From assembly GCA_002749535.1 (NCBI GenBank), contig MZZL01000132.1, forward strand, positions 1 through 64,000: a stretch of DNA of 64,000 nucleotides. Direction: 5' to 3'. The position numbers and the translations under genes were made by a program. Under the pieces are notes generated by a model, which saw only the letters and a list, made by a program, of their open reading frames with translations, had not been told where the DNA came from and ran no database searches. Of the stretch, positions 25,837 to 38,933 are shown piece by piece. The stretch is from Apophysomyces variabilis (taxonomy: Eukaryota; Mucoromycota; Mucoromycetes; Mucorales; Mucoraceae). Position 1 is the first letter of the stretch. Every line of letters begins with the position of its first letter.

Positions 25837-27111
25837 TTAGTTTTTTAAAAGATGCTCATATGGAGGTGGAGGGGGATTATGTAAGTGTCGGACGGCTAAT
25901 GATTCCTGGCGTACATAAGATCGACGTTTCTTCTGATATTCGAGATAACAAGGGCAGATGAAAAACCCAGTTGGTTTCTCGTCCTCTTGGTCTAATGTCG
26001 GATCTGTCAAAGCTTCTTCATACGTCGGCAGGGTCGAATAATCGTCTTTCAATCGGCAATCGAGAATTGTAATTGGCGTCTCTACAGACATTTGATGGCG
26101 TACGCGATCATTGTCTTCGGCGAGACTAGATATTTCGATGGTAAGTCTTAGATAGTGTCGTATATCTATTTCTTTAAAGGTAGTAGTGTGGTTCAGGTTG
26201 ATGCAGCCAGGGAGAGTGAATACCAGTCTATGCTGGAAGACAGAATGGATTGGGATATGAGCAACTTTTGTTGTCACTGCTCGGCGTAGATCGTCAAAAG
26301 GAATCTCAGTTGCGAACGTTGGCTCGAGCAGATCTGTGGCTGCGGTGAGCGGGAGTTTGAAGTCGCACATCTCTGCACGACGTGCCCCATATTCCGGTAA
26401 CCGGTACACCCGACGTTCCGTCAGAACGGCCGAGAACGCCTCCAGTTGCACGTGCTTAGCGTGTGGCAAAAGTGTAAGGGCGATTGGAAATTGTGTACCA
26501 GAGGATATCACAGAGCTTTCAATGCAAATGTTGGCATCACAACCATTCAGGCGACGGTCCATGACAATTGAGGGTGACCGTAACGACTGCGAGGTAAGAT
26601 CGGACCATGTGAGTGTCCGCAAGACAAGTATGTTTCGTCGGCATCGCAGTTTGTACGAACCCGCGCGATGAACCGTAGCTGATACATAGTAGAAGACTTT
26701 GGCCATTTCATCTTCGATCGTTTCTGCCAGTTTGTTAGACAGCAGAAATTCAAAAGACCAGCGGTGTAGACCGGCCGGCAGGGTCGTCTCTGTTGGTTGT
26801 AGCAGCAGTGTTTGTTCATGGATAGTTTTCTCGTGGTACAACTTCGTGCCGCGTGGGCCGATCCCTTTACAACATGGTTAGATCGTCTTGGATTTAAACA
26901 AGCTTTCAACTTTACCTTCTGGCCACAACATGCGTGATTTTCCAACCAACTTTATTGCGATCGATGAGGTGACAGTTGACTTATTAAGAACCAGTTCAAC
27001 TTCCCCTCGTAAGAGATCAGTGGCTGGATCACTAGGATGGCCACGCAGTATTACGACTGGTTCGGTTAGCTCTATAGATAGCTGCCTGGAAGAAAAAAAG
27101 GGAACAGGCAT
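25837..27111 (-). CDS. Alpha-arrestin (ART-like ubiquitin ligase adaptor)
   Basis: Two exons on minus, 27111-26916 and 26864-25837, code 407 residues. An arrestin N domain (residues 1-170; LRGEVELVLNKSTVTSS, LPAGLHRWSFEF) is followed by an arrestin C domain (about 200-330; HSVFQHRLVFTLPG, LRLTIEISSLAE). The C-terminal tail has two PY motifs, LPTYEEAL at about 344 and PPPPYEHL at about 396. PY motifs bind the WW domains of Rsp5/Nedd4 ligases, so the likely role is to bring the ligase to plasma-membrane transporters for endocytosis. The protein is shorter than most yeast ARTs, with no long N-terminal extension. It is convergent with UAP1 across about 260 bp. Confidence 0.9.
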
Positions 27112-28320
27112 GGGTTGTCAAAGACAAAAAATTTTTGCGGGAAAAGATAGAGAGGTGGAGCAATGATCGGGTCTGAACGAGTATTCCAGACCAAAATGTT
27201 TGAGTCGCCGCTGATTCACCCTCACCGCTGCTCCGGAGCAACTGTGATCTCGAACCAGCAAGTCAGGACACAAGAACCTGACAGATAAACTGCTTTAATT
27301 GCAGAGAAGATTTAATCACCCGACATGTGATATTCTTTTATTGGAAACATCACTTTAGTCAAGCTTAGCTATTTAAAACAATTGATATCTTGTTAGAACC
27401 ACACCGCTTGATGCTATCGAATGAAATCTTATCGAATCTGTGGGTATGTTTAACGAAAGGGCAACAAAATGTGTGGGTTTGTAAAGGATGGTTTTCGGTT
27501 GCTTAACGATAATATGGACAGATAATGCAATCGCCATAGCAGCAGCGAAATATGTTTTGTTATTCTTGCGTAACATGGGTTCGAAAAGCCTCCCTTTATA
27601 CTTTTCTATTCTTAATACAACATGGGTCGGATCAATGAAGTCTAAAAAACAACAAACGGTTAGATAATAGCGAAGGGCAGTAAATCATTGGGTTTACCCG
27701 GTACACGCAAATACTCTACCAGGTTGGGTACTTAACAATGACCATATCAGGTAGGGATAAGCATTATGCACATCTTCAGATCTCAACATGCTAATACCCA
27801 TGCTCACACTGACACTTTTAATATGGAGTTGTTGCGATATTATTGCTGGTTCTATTGGAATCTCACTGATGTCTATCTAGTTGCTGGATGGCCAAGACTG
27901 ATTCAACAGAATATCTGCCTATTCCTTCAAGTTGTATATTATTACAACCTCCTTACAGATACTTGAGTATCCGGCAGAATAAGAATAAGAAAAACAGGGA
28001 GGATCCGCTGCTAACGGCACTCTTCCACATGTTGCATTAAGAAGCAATAAGATTTATTCTACGTGTAGAATATTCAGCGCTACTTCAGTTTGAAATAGCG
28101 CTGGTACCATCATATACCTAATCAAGTTCAGACTGAGCAATGCTATAAAGTTTGACGTGGTGTTCAGTGCTGCAGTATTAAGGACGCTTCGAAATCCAAG
28201 TTATCCAATCGTTTCATTGGCTATGTGACCGTCGTGCAGTTCCCCTTTTTGAACAAACGGTTCTCACTTTGGTCAAGCGAACCCCGAAAAAAAGCAGTTC
28301 ATTCGCACATAACTACGTAC
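27112..28320. other. Divergent intergenic region
   Basis: About 1.2 kb between the divergently transcribed arrestin and PAN2 genes, so it should hold both promoters. Short frames (27373-27576 minus, 27766-27966 plus) have no motif. No RNA gene was recognised. Confidence 0.5.
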
Positions 28321-31300
28321 ATGGAAAGCACCTGGTCGGAAGTACAGCATATCTGCGATCCCAACCTAAATAAGGTGTCACCTGTCTCTGCCCTTTGTTG
28401 GGATCCGTACCATGAACTATTATGGGTCGGAAATGACTCTGTAAGTTGGAGACAGCCGATCCTTAGCAGGAACTCACGGGATTCTTCAATTCGATCAGGG
28501 TCGTGTGGCATCCTATGATGCAAAGAGTCTACAGCGGTACACTTCATTTAAGGCTCATAAAGATCAGCAAATTCGGCAGATCCGAGTAACAGATAGAGGT
28601 GTTATCAGCTTAAGCCCCAAGAGTATTCAAATGCGTGATCGACGGGGTCTTGTCCGATTTAACATTAGGTACACCATTGTAAAAAGTAAACGTACATGTT
28701 CTGAATAGAATTTGCAGCAATAAGCAGACGCAAGACTTGCATTGCATGATGACGACTTCCTTGACGAATGGAGATCTTCTAGTTGCTGGACAACAGGACG
28801 ATATGCTGGTTGTGAGTGTGGCTCGAGGGGCCGTGACGCGCACAGTAACCGGTGCGTCTAATATCGTGGTCATGCGCAATCTTCCACGCATGGTCTGCTG
28901 TGGATCCTTATTGGGTGAAGTAACGCTAAGAGACAGCCGGACAATGAAGGTCGAACAAAGAGTGCAAGCACATACGGCAACTTTATCAGATCTAGATGTC
29001 TCCGGAAATTTGCTGCTAACTTGCGGTTTTTCCCAACGACAAGGATCCTTAATTATGGATCCATTAGTTAAAGTATACGATATACGCATGGCAATACGGT
29101 CTTTAGCTCCAATACCTTTTCCAAGCGGCCCAATGTTCATCAAGATGCATCCTACTCTTTCCACAACCTGTATAGTAGCTTCGCAGACGGGACAATTTCA
29201 GATGTGCGATGTGTCCAGCTTAACCATGGGATCATTTGCTCCACCTGCTCAATTCTACCAGATTCAAACCTCCAGTTACATCACGGCAATGGATATTTCA
29301 AGTTCGGCCCAAACTCTGGCATTTGGCGATGGTGCAAGTTGCGTGTATCAATATGCGGACCGGGAGGATTACGGTGCGAACCCTTATTCAATGCCGCTCA
29401 CGACCCCCGACTTGGTTGAACCGACAAGAGTGAATATGGCAGATGACAGGTAACAGGTAGCTACTTGTAGAAGATTGAAATTAACCAGAGGTAGCCCGCT
29501 ATCGTCCGTCGGGATGCCATATTATACCGAGCCATTACTGTCGGTATGGCCAGCAAATGCTGTTTACGAAATTGGTCATCCAGCGCCCCAAATCGAGGAT
29601 GAAGTATTACGAAATATGAAGACCATTGATTTTGTAGGGTATGCGCCAAATCCTGGGAACGTCTTAAGAAACCAGGTGCCTCGTCGCAGAAAGCATATGC
29701 ATAGAAAAGATGTCCCGAAATTCCGATCAGAACAGGAGAGAGAATTGTTGTTAGCTGGAACTGTCCTGTTGGATGAAGACGATGAGCCGCAGGTATAGCT
29801 TTCCTAATACCAATAGATCAGTATATCTGAGATCTGCTATGTAGCATTCTGGAAGGAGGTCATCATCCACTGGTGACTTACGAGTCATTGATCCAATGGG
29901 GCTGATGATGCCAAAGCACTATCATCGTGTTGAAATTCAGTACAGCAAGTTTGGAGTTGACGACTTTGATTTTGGGTACGCGTTTGACTGTCCTAGTTGA
30001 TCACACCTCCATGTTGTACTAACCGTATCATGTCATGAAACTTTGTTTAGCTACTATAACCAAACTAAATTTGGCGGGCTAGAGACACATATTCGAAACT
30101 CGTACTGCAACTCTTTACTCCAGCTATTATATTTCATCGTCCCTCTCAGAAGAATAGCTAAATCGCATATTGGCACCAATTGTATCAAAGAGAACTGTCT
30201 TTTATGCGAACTTGGGTTTCTCTTCCGAATGCTAGAAGATTCGAAAGGGCAGAACTGCCAGGCCACCAACTTCTTGCGTGCTTTTAGTACTATTCCCCAA
30301 GGTAATTAGTGGAGCATCACTCTCACTTGTAACCCTGTATGTTTCTAGCGGCCGCCCTGAGTCTTTTTGAGCCTGAGACGCCTGATCGTAATCTTTCTTA
30401 TTCCATGCTAATGCAGAACTTTACCCGTTTCATTATGGAGCAACTTCATCAAGAAGCAAATACACCAGGATCAAACCCCTCTATTTTCAATATTCCACAC
30501 AAAGAAGTGGAGAGTAAGGATAAGGAGGACGAAACCCTGCCATCAACGATGCAGCAACTATTTGGTCTACAGACTTTGAGTTTAAGCAAATGTGGAGGCT
30601 GTAATCATGAAATCTCTCGGATTACGTACCCGTTCGTAGTGGATATGCTCTATCCGAAGAAGGTTACATTTTTGTTATACTAATATATATACTAATGGTT
30701 TACGTAGTATCATCCAAAGTCACGTAAACGATCGTTCACAAGCATTTTGAAGGCTAGCATGTATAGGGAAGGTCAAACGAAGGCCTGGTGCCCCAATTGT
30801 CACCAATACCAACCAACCAGCACCAAGAAACTTATCCAAGGGCTGCCTGCAGTTATGTTAATCAATTCAGGCGCTGCAAATAGTGAAGAGGCAGCAATTT
30901 GGAGGCAAAATGGCCCTAATAGCCCGAAGAATTCACAGCAGCCAGCTACGGACGAGAGTGATAATGGAGAAACTGCATCGAACTTGCGTTCTTCCTGGTT
31001 ACCGGAAAGGTAAAAAGTAGTACCTGATGATGTGTTATCTGAAACAGAAGTATAGATTTGGCATTCATATCAATGGATCTGACCTTGTCATCAAGGTTTT
31101 GCCGATAGGCAAAGAAATACCTGCAGAATTCAAGGAATCGCCGGAAAATTGCGCAATTTACGAACTCTCTGTATGTGTTCGTAGTTCAAGATAATGTTAA
31201 CGCTAACACAATGCTTAGGCGACAATCATGCAAGTACAAGCTGACGAAGAATTACCACACCTCGTAGCGCAAATTAAGAGTAAGTATGCTCTATCCGCGT

Positions 31301-32614
31301 GTTTAAAGGAAGCTAATTAAAAACTGGATGAAGTTCCGGAAAACGAGCGCGAAAACAATGCAAGATCACCTTGGTATCTATTCAATGACTTTTTAGTCCG
31401 GAGTATACGCCAAGAAGAGGTTTTTTCTCTTAAAGGAACATGGAAGGTAAATCGTCACTGCATCCTTCAAGAATGACCTGACAATGCCCATAGACGCCTG
31501 CCGTTTTGCAATATACGAGAGTTGATATGGACAAACTACTTAACCTAGACACCTTACCCAGCGAAGTAGATTACACCTTGCTATTTAATGATATGTCCAT
31601 TGCAAAGTAAGCTTGTATCGAAATGACCTTTATTTATTTAAGCGTTAGATATCCGACCACGATAACTCGGCACGAGGTCTTGACGGAGGACGAAATGCCG
31701 AAGCCGGGGACACTCGTAGCTATTGATGCTGAGTTTGTCGCATTGAATCAAGAAGAAACAGAGATCCGTAGCGATGGTACAAAATCCCTAATCAGACCAA
31801 GTACATTGACACTTGCGCGTGTGAGCGTTTTGCGTGGTGATGGTGCTAAGGAGAATATCCCGTTTATCGACGACTACATTGCGACAAGCGAGCCAATAGT
31901 GGATTATCTAACAGAATTTAGTGGTATTGAAGGTTTGTCATTATGCTTGATATGGGTCTTTACTAAGATGTATCATAGCGGGCGACCTTGATCCAAACAC
32001 TTCAAGACACACACTCGTTCCTCTCAAGGCAGCATATAAAAAGTTGCGGATGCTCGTTGATCTAGGATGTATTTTTGTCGGTCATGGTCTGAACAAGGAC
32101 TTCCGAATCATCAGTAAGCTTAGCGATGTTGCACAAACCTATTGAAAACAATTGTATATAGATTTACTGGTGCCTCCTGAGCAAATTATCGACACTGTCG
32201 ATATATATCATATCCGGAATAGACATCGGTAAAATCTAAGAGCTTTGGTTATATTTCCTTTGCTAACATTTTATAGTAAAATATCTTTACGATTTTTGGC
32301 GTGGCATTTGTTAAACCAAGAAATCCAATCCGAAGGTCACGATAGCATAGAAGATGCCAGAACGGTAAGATATCTGAATTTGGCCCAAAGGAAGTAAACG
32401 AAGTGATAACCTCCTCTAGGCTCTTATTTTGTACAAGAAATATCTTGAATATAGGGAAAACGGAATATTCGGTCAAAAGCTAGAGGAGGTATATGAAGCA
32501 GGTCATAAATCTAACTGGTTGAAAGGGCCTAAAGAGACGCCGTCACGTCCAGCAAGCACTCCTCAAGCTGATACTTTTATAAATCCTTTATTTACTAAAG
32601 GTTGGCCAATATGA
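28321..32614 (+). CDS. PAN2: PAN2, catalytic subunit of the PAN2-PAN3 deadenylase
   Basis: Seventeen exons join in phase: 28321-28440, 28499-28668, 28718-29449, 29471-29792, 29845-29975, 30051-30301, 30349-30662, 30708-31009, 31056-31170, 31219-31279, 31334-31446, 31494-31606, 31643-31932, 31979-32113, 32162-32228, 32277-32364 and 32420-32614, giving 1172 residues. An N-terminal WD40 region ([17 protein letters not shown]) is followed by the linker that binds PAN3. Next is an inactive ubiquitin-hydrolase fold ([17 protein letters not shown]), where the Cys-box is replaced. The C-terminal DEDDh exonuclease keeps its acidic residues ([29 protein letters not shown]). The enzyme trims poly(A) tails in the cytoplasm. 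Donors GTTACA (30663) and GTTTGT (31933) are weak, but the phases require them. Confidence 0.95.
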
Positions 32615-33261
32615 ATAACCAAAAAAAAATAAAAAAAAAAGTGTAAATTATGCTATTGATTGATCTTTGACTTGGAGTAATCGAGAAAAAAATTATCCTA
32701 GCTTAGCATCAAAAGGAGGACAACTTACTGAGGAACTTCCATTGCCCTCTCCATATCTTGCTGTATCACAATTGCTATTTGAGGATATTGGTCAGGAATT
32801 GTTAAAATATGCCAATTTCTGACAAAGCAAAACATAAATCAGCATATGAAACTTCAGTTATATATGAACTCTTGTTCAATATGAGCATTCAAATAGTTGT
32901 CATGAGCAATTCCATATCACTCCTCCTTTTTGTCTTTTCCTTGTTCCCTTTTATGCCGTTCAAATTCTTTTCTGGGACTCTTTTTCTTTATTTTTACCGA
33001 CTACATAAAAGGCATTGAATTCTGATACACATTGTTGAGGCTTCATTGAGCGATAAGTCTGAATTCTTGGCCGTAACTAAGCGATATAATCTTGTTCTGA
33101 AGGTCCTCCTCTATTGCCTTTTTGGGATTTCTGCCGCAGAGGGGCCACATCACCAACCCAAGTAAAACAGTCACCCACGAATTTTCATACGCCGAACCAA
33201 CTCATTGGATGAACTCCAGAAGTTCTCCCCTTGAGTTTCCGTTTTCGACTTGGAACCACAC
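32615..33261. other. Spacer between PAN2 and the PABPN1-like gene
   Basis: About 650 bp, starting with an A-rich tract (32621-32640) that probably lies in the PAN2 3' UTR. No gene was recognised; the frame 32809-33018 is AT-rich and hydrophobic without motif. Confidence 0.5.
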
Positions 33262-34211
33262 ATGAGCGACGAGGCCAGAGAACTTGCAGAACAAATCATT
33301 GTGGAGGCTGAAGCTCCCACGATGGATACCCAGAATCATGGTGGTGAACAAGTGGATGAGGTAAACAGTGAGCATAAATTTTCTTGAAGATTCCGTCAAA
33401 CGCGATCGTAACAGGAATTGGAAGCAATGAGAGCCCATGTTAAGCATATGGAAGAAGAGGCTGCTAGGTTACGTTACATGCAAAGTGAAGTGGAGAGATC
33501 GATGCGTCCGGAAGAAGGTACAGTAATTTTGATCGAGACATGTAATAGATCTTTGTCTCATCGCTGTGAATAGATAAAGAGGTGATTGACTCCCGTTCTA
33601 TATACATTGGTAACGTATGTATGGTATGCTAGGGTCAGGGGAAATTTTATAATTTGCTTGCATAGGTTGATTACGGTACGACACCTGAAGAGCTGCAAGC
33701 ACACTTTCAAGCTTGCGGCACAATTAACCGAGTCACCATCTTGTGCGATAAGTTTTCGGGACATCCCAAAGGGTACGATCGGTTTAATAGAAAGTTTTTG
33801 CATATTAACGCTTATTGGTTGTGCCACCTTGTTAGCTATGCATATATTGAATTTGCTGAGCCTGCATTTGTCGCCGCAGCTATTACTTTAAATGAAAGTC
33901 TCTTCCGTGGTCGCATGCTGAAGGTACAGTGAATGACGAACGAATATTGAACAAGAGACCGGAAACCAACACGCGTGGCTTTGACTGTAGGTTGGGCCGA
34001 AGCGTACAAATATTCCAGGTTTTTCACAGCCACGTGGCAGGGGAAGAGGCGGTTTCCGTGGAGCTTTCCGTGGTATGCCGTACTATGGCCATTCACCTAT
34101 GTACGGATATCGAGGTCGTGGAAGGTAAATGCAACTTTTTTTAGTTATGACTACAAGCTTATAATGGTATAAAGAGGGCGAGGTAGAGGGGCTTTCTATG
34201 CACCTTACTAA
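33262..34211 (+). CDS. pab2: Nuclear poly(A)-binding protein, PABPN1/Pab2 type
   Basis: Seven exons join in phase: 33262-33360, 33415-33517, 33574-33614, 33666-33772, 33836-33923, 33991-34124 and 34175-34211, giving 202 residues. An acidic N terminus leads to a coiled coil (about 34-65; [19 protein letters not shown]). A single RRM follows (about 74-150), with RNP2 SIYIGNVDYG and an RNP1-like GHPKGYAYIEF. The C terminus has [13 protein letters not shown] and an Arg/Gly tail ([25 protein letters not shown]) that is probably methylated. This is the exact layout of PABPN1 and S. pombe Pab2, which coat poly(A) tails in the nucleus and link polyadenylation to the exosome. It lies 650 bp behind PAN2 on the same strand. 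Confidence 0.95.
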
Positions 34212-35175
34212 ACACTAAGGTTGTAAATCACATTCGATGCGGGGATAAAGAAGACTAACTTTTTTTCTTCAAAAGGAACCTTTACAAGAACGCGGACGGT
34301 CCATAGGGAAAAAAAGGTGGACTATTCACTGTATTATCTCTTCCTTGTTGCTTTTGTTTTTTTCTGTCCAACCTTTTATGTGTGATACTTCTTGAAATGC
34401 GCTTAAATGATGAAAAATGAACAACGACCTCAGTAATTTGAACAAGATCTGAGTAGTTATCTCGAGGAAGTTAATGATGTTTTAATTTTTCCATACTTTT
34501 TACCTGAGATTTTCCGTAATCGCTTGTACTTTGTTCCCAATGTGTCATCGTAAGAACGAACTCGGCTTTACATTGATTTGCTGGATAGCTGTACAGTACA
34601 CCGTTGAGAAGACAGATGTTTGGCCGTAAATTTGTATTTAACAGGAGCCTAAGATTACGCTGGGAAAGAACATCACGTGTAAATAGCTGTATGCGCTCGA
34701 TCTGAAATAAGTTGGAGCATTTTCAAGTACTTACCCTACTGAATTTCTCGAGACAAACGAAGCCTTACCATCAGTTTCTGTTCAGTCACTCATACTGTGA
34801 ACTGCCATCGTTGCTGCGATCATTTTGAATGGTTTTTGTCTCCGAAAATGAGGTAGCCGACTCTTAAAGTAACTGGGATCGTTCAGCAGAGCTACTTTTG
34901 CAATCTATAAAAAAAGCAATAAGCGTGGAACATGCGCAATTAATTCAATATATGCTCCAGATGGAGCAGAAGGGCCAAAGAAGGAGAAAACGGGCTACTT
35001 TCTGTTCAAACACACCTGACTCGTTAGATTGAGAGCTTTGTTATCACTATATCGTCATTAATGAGCTATACAGGGTGACATTTCTCTTCTACAAATGAAC
35101 AGTGTCAGAGAACACTTGGTTCGAAACAGAATAAGAGGCAGCCTTCCTTCAATATAACTTACACAGTATAAGCCG
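34212..35175. other. Spacer with coding-like fragments
   Basis: No complete gene was built. Two overlapping plus frames at about 34865-35032 look protein-like (KRGTCAINSIYAPDGAEG in one, EHAQLIQYMLQMEQKG in another), and 35095-35156 is also open. They may be 5' exons of the small gene that follows. Confidence 0.3.
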
Positions 35176-35811
35176 ATGCCTTTATTAACTCTCGATGATG
35201 CCAAAGTCATGCTGATGCAAGATAATCTTGTGTTACCTATTAGTAACGCTCAGAAAGATCCCATTGTCCTATAATGCATATGGCAATCTGTTCCATAAGG
35301 ATATTGGTGCCAGTCTGTCAATCATAGATTTTCACAGAAGTTTTACCGGATGTAGTGAGTGTTACCCGAACAAGGTTTTCTGATGTTTTGGTAAAACATA
35401 AGCTGCTAATTCTCCTGATTTAGTTTCTATGAAAGATATTCAAGCCACAATGCAAATTGATCCCATTGGACCTTGTCAGAGCGTGTTGAGGTGAATGAAG
35501 CGATTGGTAAGCGCATAAAGATCATTGCCGTGTTTCAATTAATGCCCTTACTTTCTGTGAAAACAACGCGATTTATCTGATTTCCAATTCTAGCAGTAAT
35601 CGTTATAACAATCTATCAACGGATTGGTATTATTCAGCCATCTTTCACTGCTTTCCAGCAACACGAATTGGTTCGGTTGACGAACCAAGTAAGTAAACTA
35701 TAGCATACCTCCCTGGTATTGACGGTTTTGTCTAACGATAACAACAAACCAACCTGACTTTGAGGCCTTACATTATGACTAGAAGGACAGGGAGATCAAC
35801 CGCGAGTATAG
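35176..35811 (+). CDS. Small spliced gene of unknown function
   Basis: Five exons keep phase and read as one plausible protein of 98 residues: 35176-35229, 35300-35354, 35424-35490, 35597-35688 and 35783-35811. Fragments are MPLLTLDDAKVMLMQDNL, DIGASLSIIDFHRSFTG, MKDIQATMQIDPIGP and LSTDWYYSAIFHCFPATR. Donors are GTGTTA (weak), GTGAGT, GTGAAT and GTAAGT. No family is recognised. Further 5' exons upstream of 35176 are possible, and another acceptor for the last exon (after GTATAG) gives a different short ending. The call rests on splice and phase consistency only. Confidence 0.45.
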
Positions 35812-36075
35812 TGGAAGCGTTTTCCGATGTTATTTGCAAACTATAACTGCATCGCATCATTTTCTCTATCAACCATTTACACCATGGGAAGACCTTTGCT
35901 GCCGTCATAATTCGAGTGCCTAAGCCAACGCATTTTTAACTGTCAAGCAGTGCATATGCGTACTGACAAAAATTGTACAGCGGGTTTCCCAGGATTCTCC
36001 TGCATGGACGGAGTTACATTCAGAAATTTACAAGGCCGGTTGTGCAAAACCGTGATTTCCTCCCATGCAATCCCG

Positions 36076-37515
36076 ATGACCGAGCCGAAAAGCAAACGCA
36101 ACGGTCATCAGCCTTATATTCCCGTCCATCGAAGAAATGTGGTTAATGCGTTAGCAGCAGATCCTCCTCCAGCTGATTCGTCTCCTCGTTTAACTAGAGA
36201 TGCCACACAAAACGGTAACGAAGTAGTCCGACGTGGACGTGGCAAATTCAGAGCACCAGGACCACAGCAGGATATCGTAATCGATGATAGCGATTCATGC
36301 AAAAAGATAGCTGTCCATTCCGAAGCTCGTAAAGAAAAAGACGGTCAGGCGAACAACACAAACGTTGGCGATGTGAGTAGCGGCCAATGAACTGGTGATG
36401 GAAGATTGACAGACAACATTTATGCAGGCTTTGGCAGAGATACAAAAAGGTGTGGAGAAACTCGAAATGAGCGAAAAAGAACAAGGATTGGAACAAAAAC
36501 AAGTTGGCAACGCAGAAGAGATCAATAAACCTCAAAAGATCGAGGAAACTAAAGAGAAAGAGATCGAAGCTGAAAAATCGGAAGGAATGGATAAACCTGA
36601 AAAGGACGAGGAAGTAAAGGAAGCTGATAAAATTGATGAAGCTGGCCAGGCAGCAGCCATTGATGAGTGTAAAATAATACGGGAGCAGGGAAGTAGTGAG
36701 ATCAATGAAGAGGTTGAGGAGGTTGAATCAAACGAACAATCAATCGAAGAGAACGAAAGCGAAAAAGAGGAATGGGAAACGTTATTAGACGAACTTGACG
36801 ACAGCGAATCTGAAATGGAACCAGCGGCTCATTTCAAGGAACAGACTTCGAAGCAAAAGCCAAAAACCAATTTCGCGCCGATGGACGATGAACCGACTGT
36901 TGTTCTTGATTGTTTTGATTTCCCTCCAACTTTTAAAACGCATCATATTCATGATATATTTCGAGAATACGAACAATCGCATGGAGGATATCGAATTAAA
37001 TGGGTAAACGACACCCGGGCATTGATTATATTTCATCATCCTGCAACAGGTCAATATCGTAGAAAGCATAAAAAACGATTCTGACAGATCAAAATCTAGC
37101 AAAGAGAGCTTACATTGAAAACGTTTCTAATCCGCTCGCCAAAGTGCGCCCTTACACAGGTCCACTGGATTTCATGAAAGGTAAGGGAAAAATGGTGCCT
37201 GCATGTAATGCTCGGGACTGGAGCCAGGCTTGTTTTCTTTTTCGCGTTTATAGGCAATGCAGGTCCAATCCCTCGTCGACCTACAACCACGGATATGGTG
37301 GCTAGAAGACTTGTGCATGGTGCTCTAGGTGTAAAGGGTCCGTCAAGAACTGCAGAACAGAGACAGGCTGAAAAAGATATGCTTAAAGCAGCACGTGGTA
37401 AGAATCTGCACATAAGATGTCGAAACTTGACAAGAAAATGCTAGTGGAACTCGAAGGCAGACGACGAAGCGCAAGTCGACGGACGCAAGATCTTGCAGAT
37501 GCATTTAACGAGTAA
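36076..37515 (+). CDS. R3HCC1/R3HCC1L-like coiled-coil protein
   Basis: Five exons, 36076-36372, 36428-37049, 37088-37180, 37254-37397 and 37445-37515, code 408 residues. The N terminus has a basic, PYIPVHRR-type start. A long Glu/Lys-rich, probably coiled-coil region follows (about 100-255). Then comes an RRM-like fold typical of the R3HCC1/R3HCC1L family (about 258-345; TVVLDCFDFPPTFKTHHI, then RIKWVNDTRALIIFHHP and KRAYIENVSNP). Animal members interact with the exon junction complex. No R3H domain is visible here. The role in RNA metabolism is inferred from the family. All exon phases agree and the start is the first ATG in the coding-like frame. Confidence 0.8.
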
Positions 37516-38933
37516 TTTAATGAATAAAATAGCAAGAAAAGAAGAGGCAAATGTCGTAAAACATTCATTAGCCATGGCTGTGAAGGTTCGTATCGAATTC
37601 GGTTCGTCTCTTCCTGCAAAAAAAGCTTTCTTTCTCCTATATTGGCAATCTGTCTTAATGGCACCCATGATGTGAGAAAATTCCCTTGTGGGATACTTTA
37701 CACTATTGTGGCACGACATCACGTAATTGGTAGTGGTTGGCTTGTTGCTTCCTACTGTATTTACTTGAGGCCATTCATCAGCAACTATCACACGGTAGAT
37801 AACCTTTATGAAATGATGTGAACTTACTGCAGGAATAGCAACTGATGTAACAATATCTGCCTTTTTCCTTTACTTAGAGCTTTTATTCATAACCTTTCTT
37901 CGCTATTTCCCTGTGGCCACGCCATAGTTTTCATCTCTTTCTTCCTTTTGGACCGGACGAGAGCGGACATGTTTAGACCAATGCAGCACTCACTGCCGTA
38001 AAGTAAGATAAAGTGTCACCTGATGTCGCAATGGACATATCTATATTCTTGTGGTATTTCGATCTGATGCTGTTGTTTCAACGTCCTTCATGCCTGAGTG
38101 GAGAAAGCCAAGACTTCGGGCCAAGGAAGCAGTATTGCCAATAGCAAGGAAATCCGTTTACTATATCGTAGCATCACTATGCTTTGTAATGTATGGAAAG
38201 CAAGTTGCCGCATTCATTGAAGCATTGAGCACCTTTATTCTGGACTTGATATCCATCAAGCGTATTTGACATGCGTATGAAAGTACTATTTCGGGAAACG
38301 ATCGATTGTAGATGAGCACGGGTTTCCAGCCACAACTAGAAATCGATATGAAGACTAACGATTCCGTGAAAGCTGAGATATCCAATTCAAAACGATATAT
38401 TAACACCTTCAGCAATGGCTGTTAGCTGTGTTTCAGTCTGCAGAAAACAGAGAGCTGCTGATGGCTACACCCAAGAAGGAAAAAAAAATATTTTAAGGGG
38501 CATGCCACATAGAGCGCATTCTGGTGGAAAGGTGAAGATTCTTGCGCAAACTACTCAGTTTTTCCCTTCACTTTTAGTTGTGTAAATACCATTTTATCCG
38601 AACTATTGATCGATTGAAGAATGGGAAGGCAGCAAACACTTAATCGTCGGTAGAAAGTTTTGCACACCACAGTAATTAAAATTGCAGCATACAAATGAAG
38701 AGAGATCCACCCTTGTTCGAAAACACTCCGAGTCCCGTTTTAGTCCATTATCCTTTCAAGTCACATCCGTACTTCTTCCCCTAAAATGTTGTCCCTCCAA
38801 AACACTCTTATCAAAACAAAAAAACTCGGGTTCTTTTCTGTATTTCCTTTATAAAGAATATTTTGGCAAGGTCTAAATGTCTAATCTTTTTTTCTGCCGA
38901 TCACGTGAAAAACGAACCCAAAAAAAAAGAAAT
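37516..38933. other. Convergent intergenic block
   Basis: About 1.4 kb between the R3HCC1-like gene and the 3' end of cytochrome c. The overlapping frames at 38051-38269 (plus) and 38161-38415 (minus) lack motifs. No gene is claimed. Confidence 0.5.

Noticed and set aside
28441..28470. Frameshift at the first PAN2 intron
   Set aside because: The acceptor at 28498 restores NDSGRVASY in phase; the nearer AG sites are not used.
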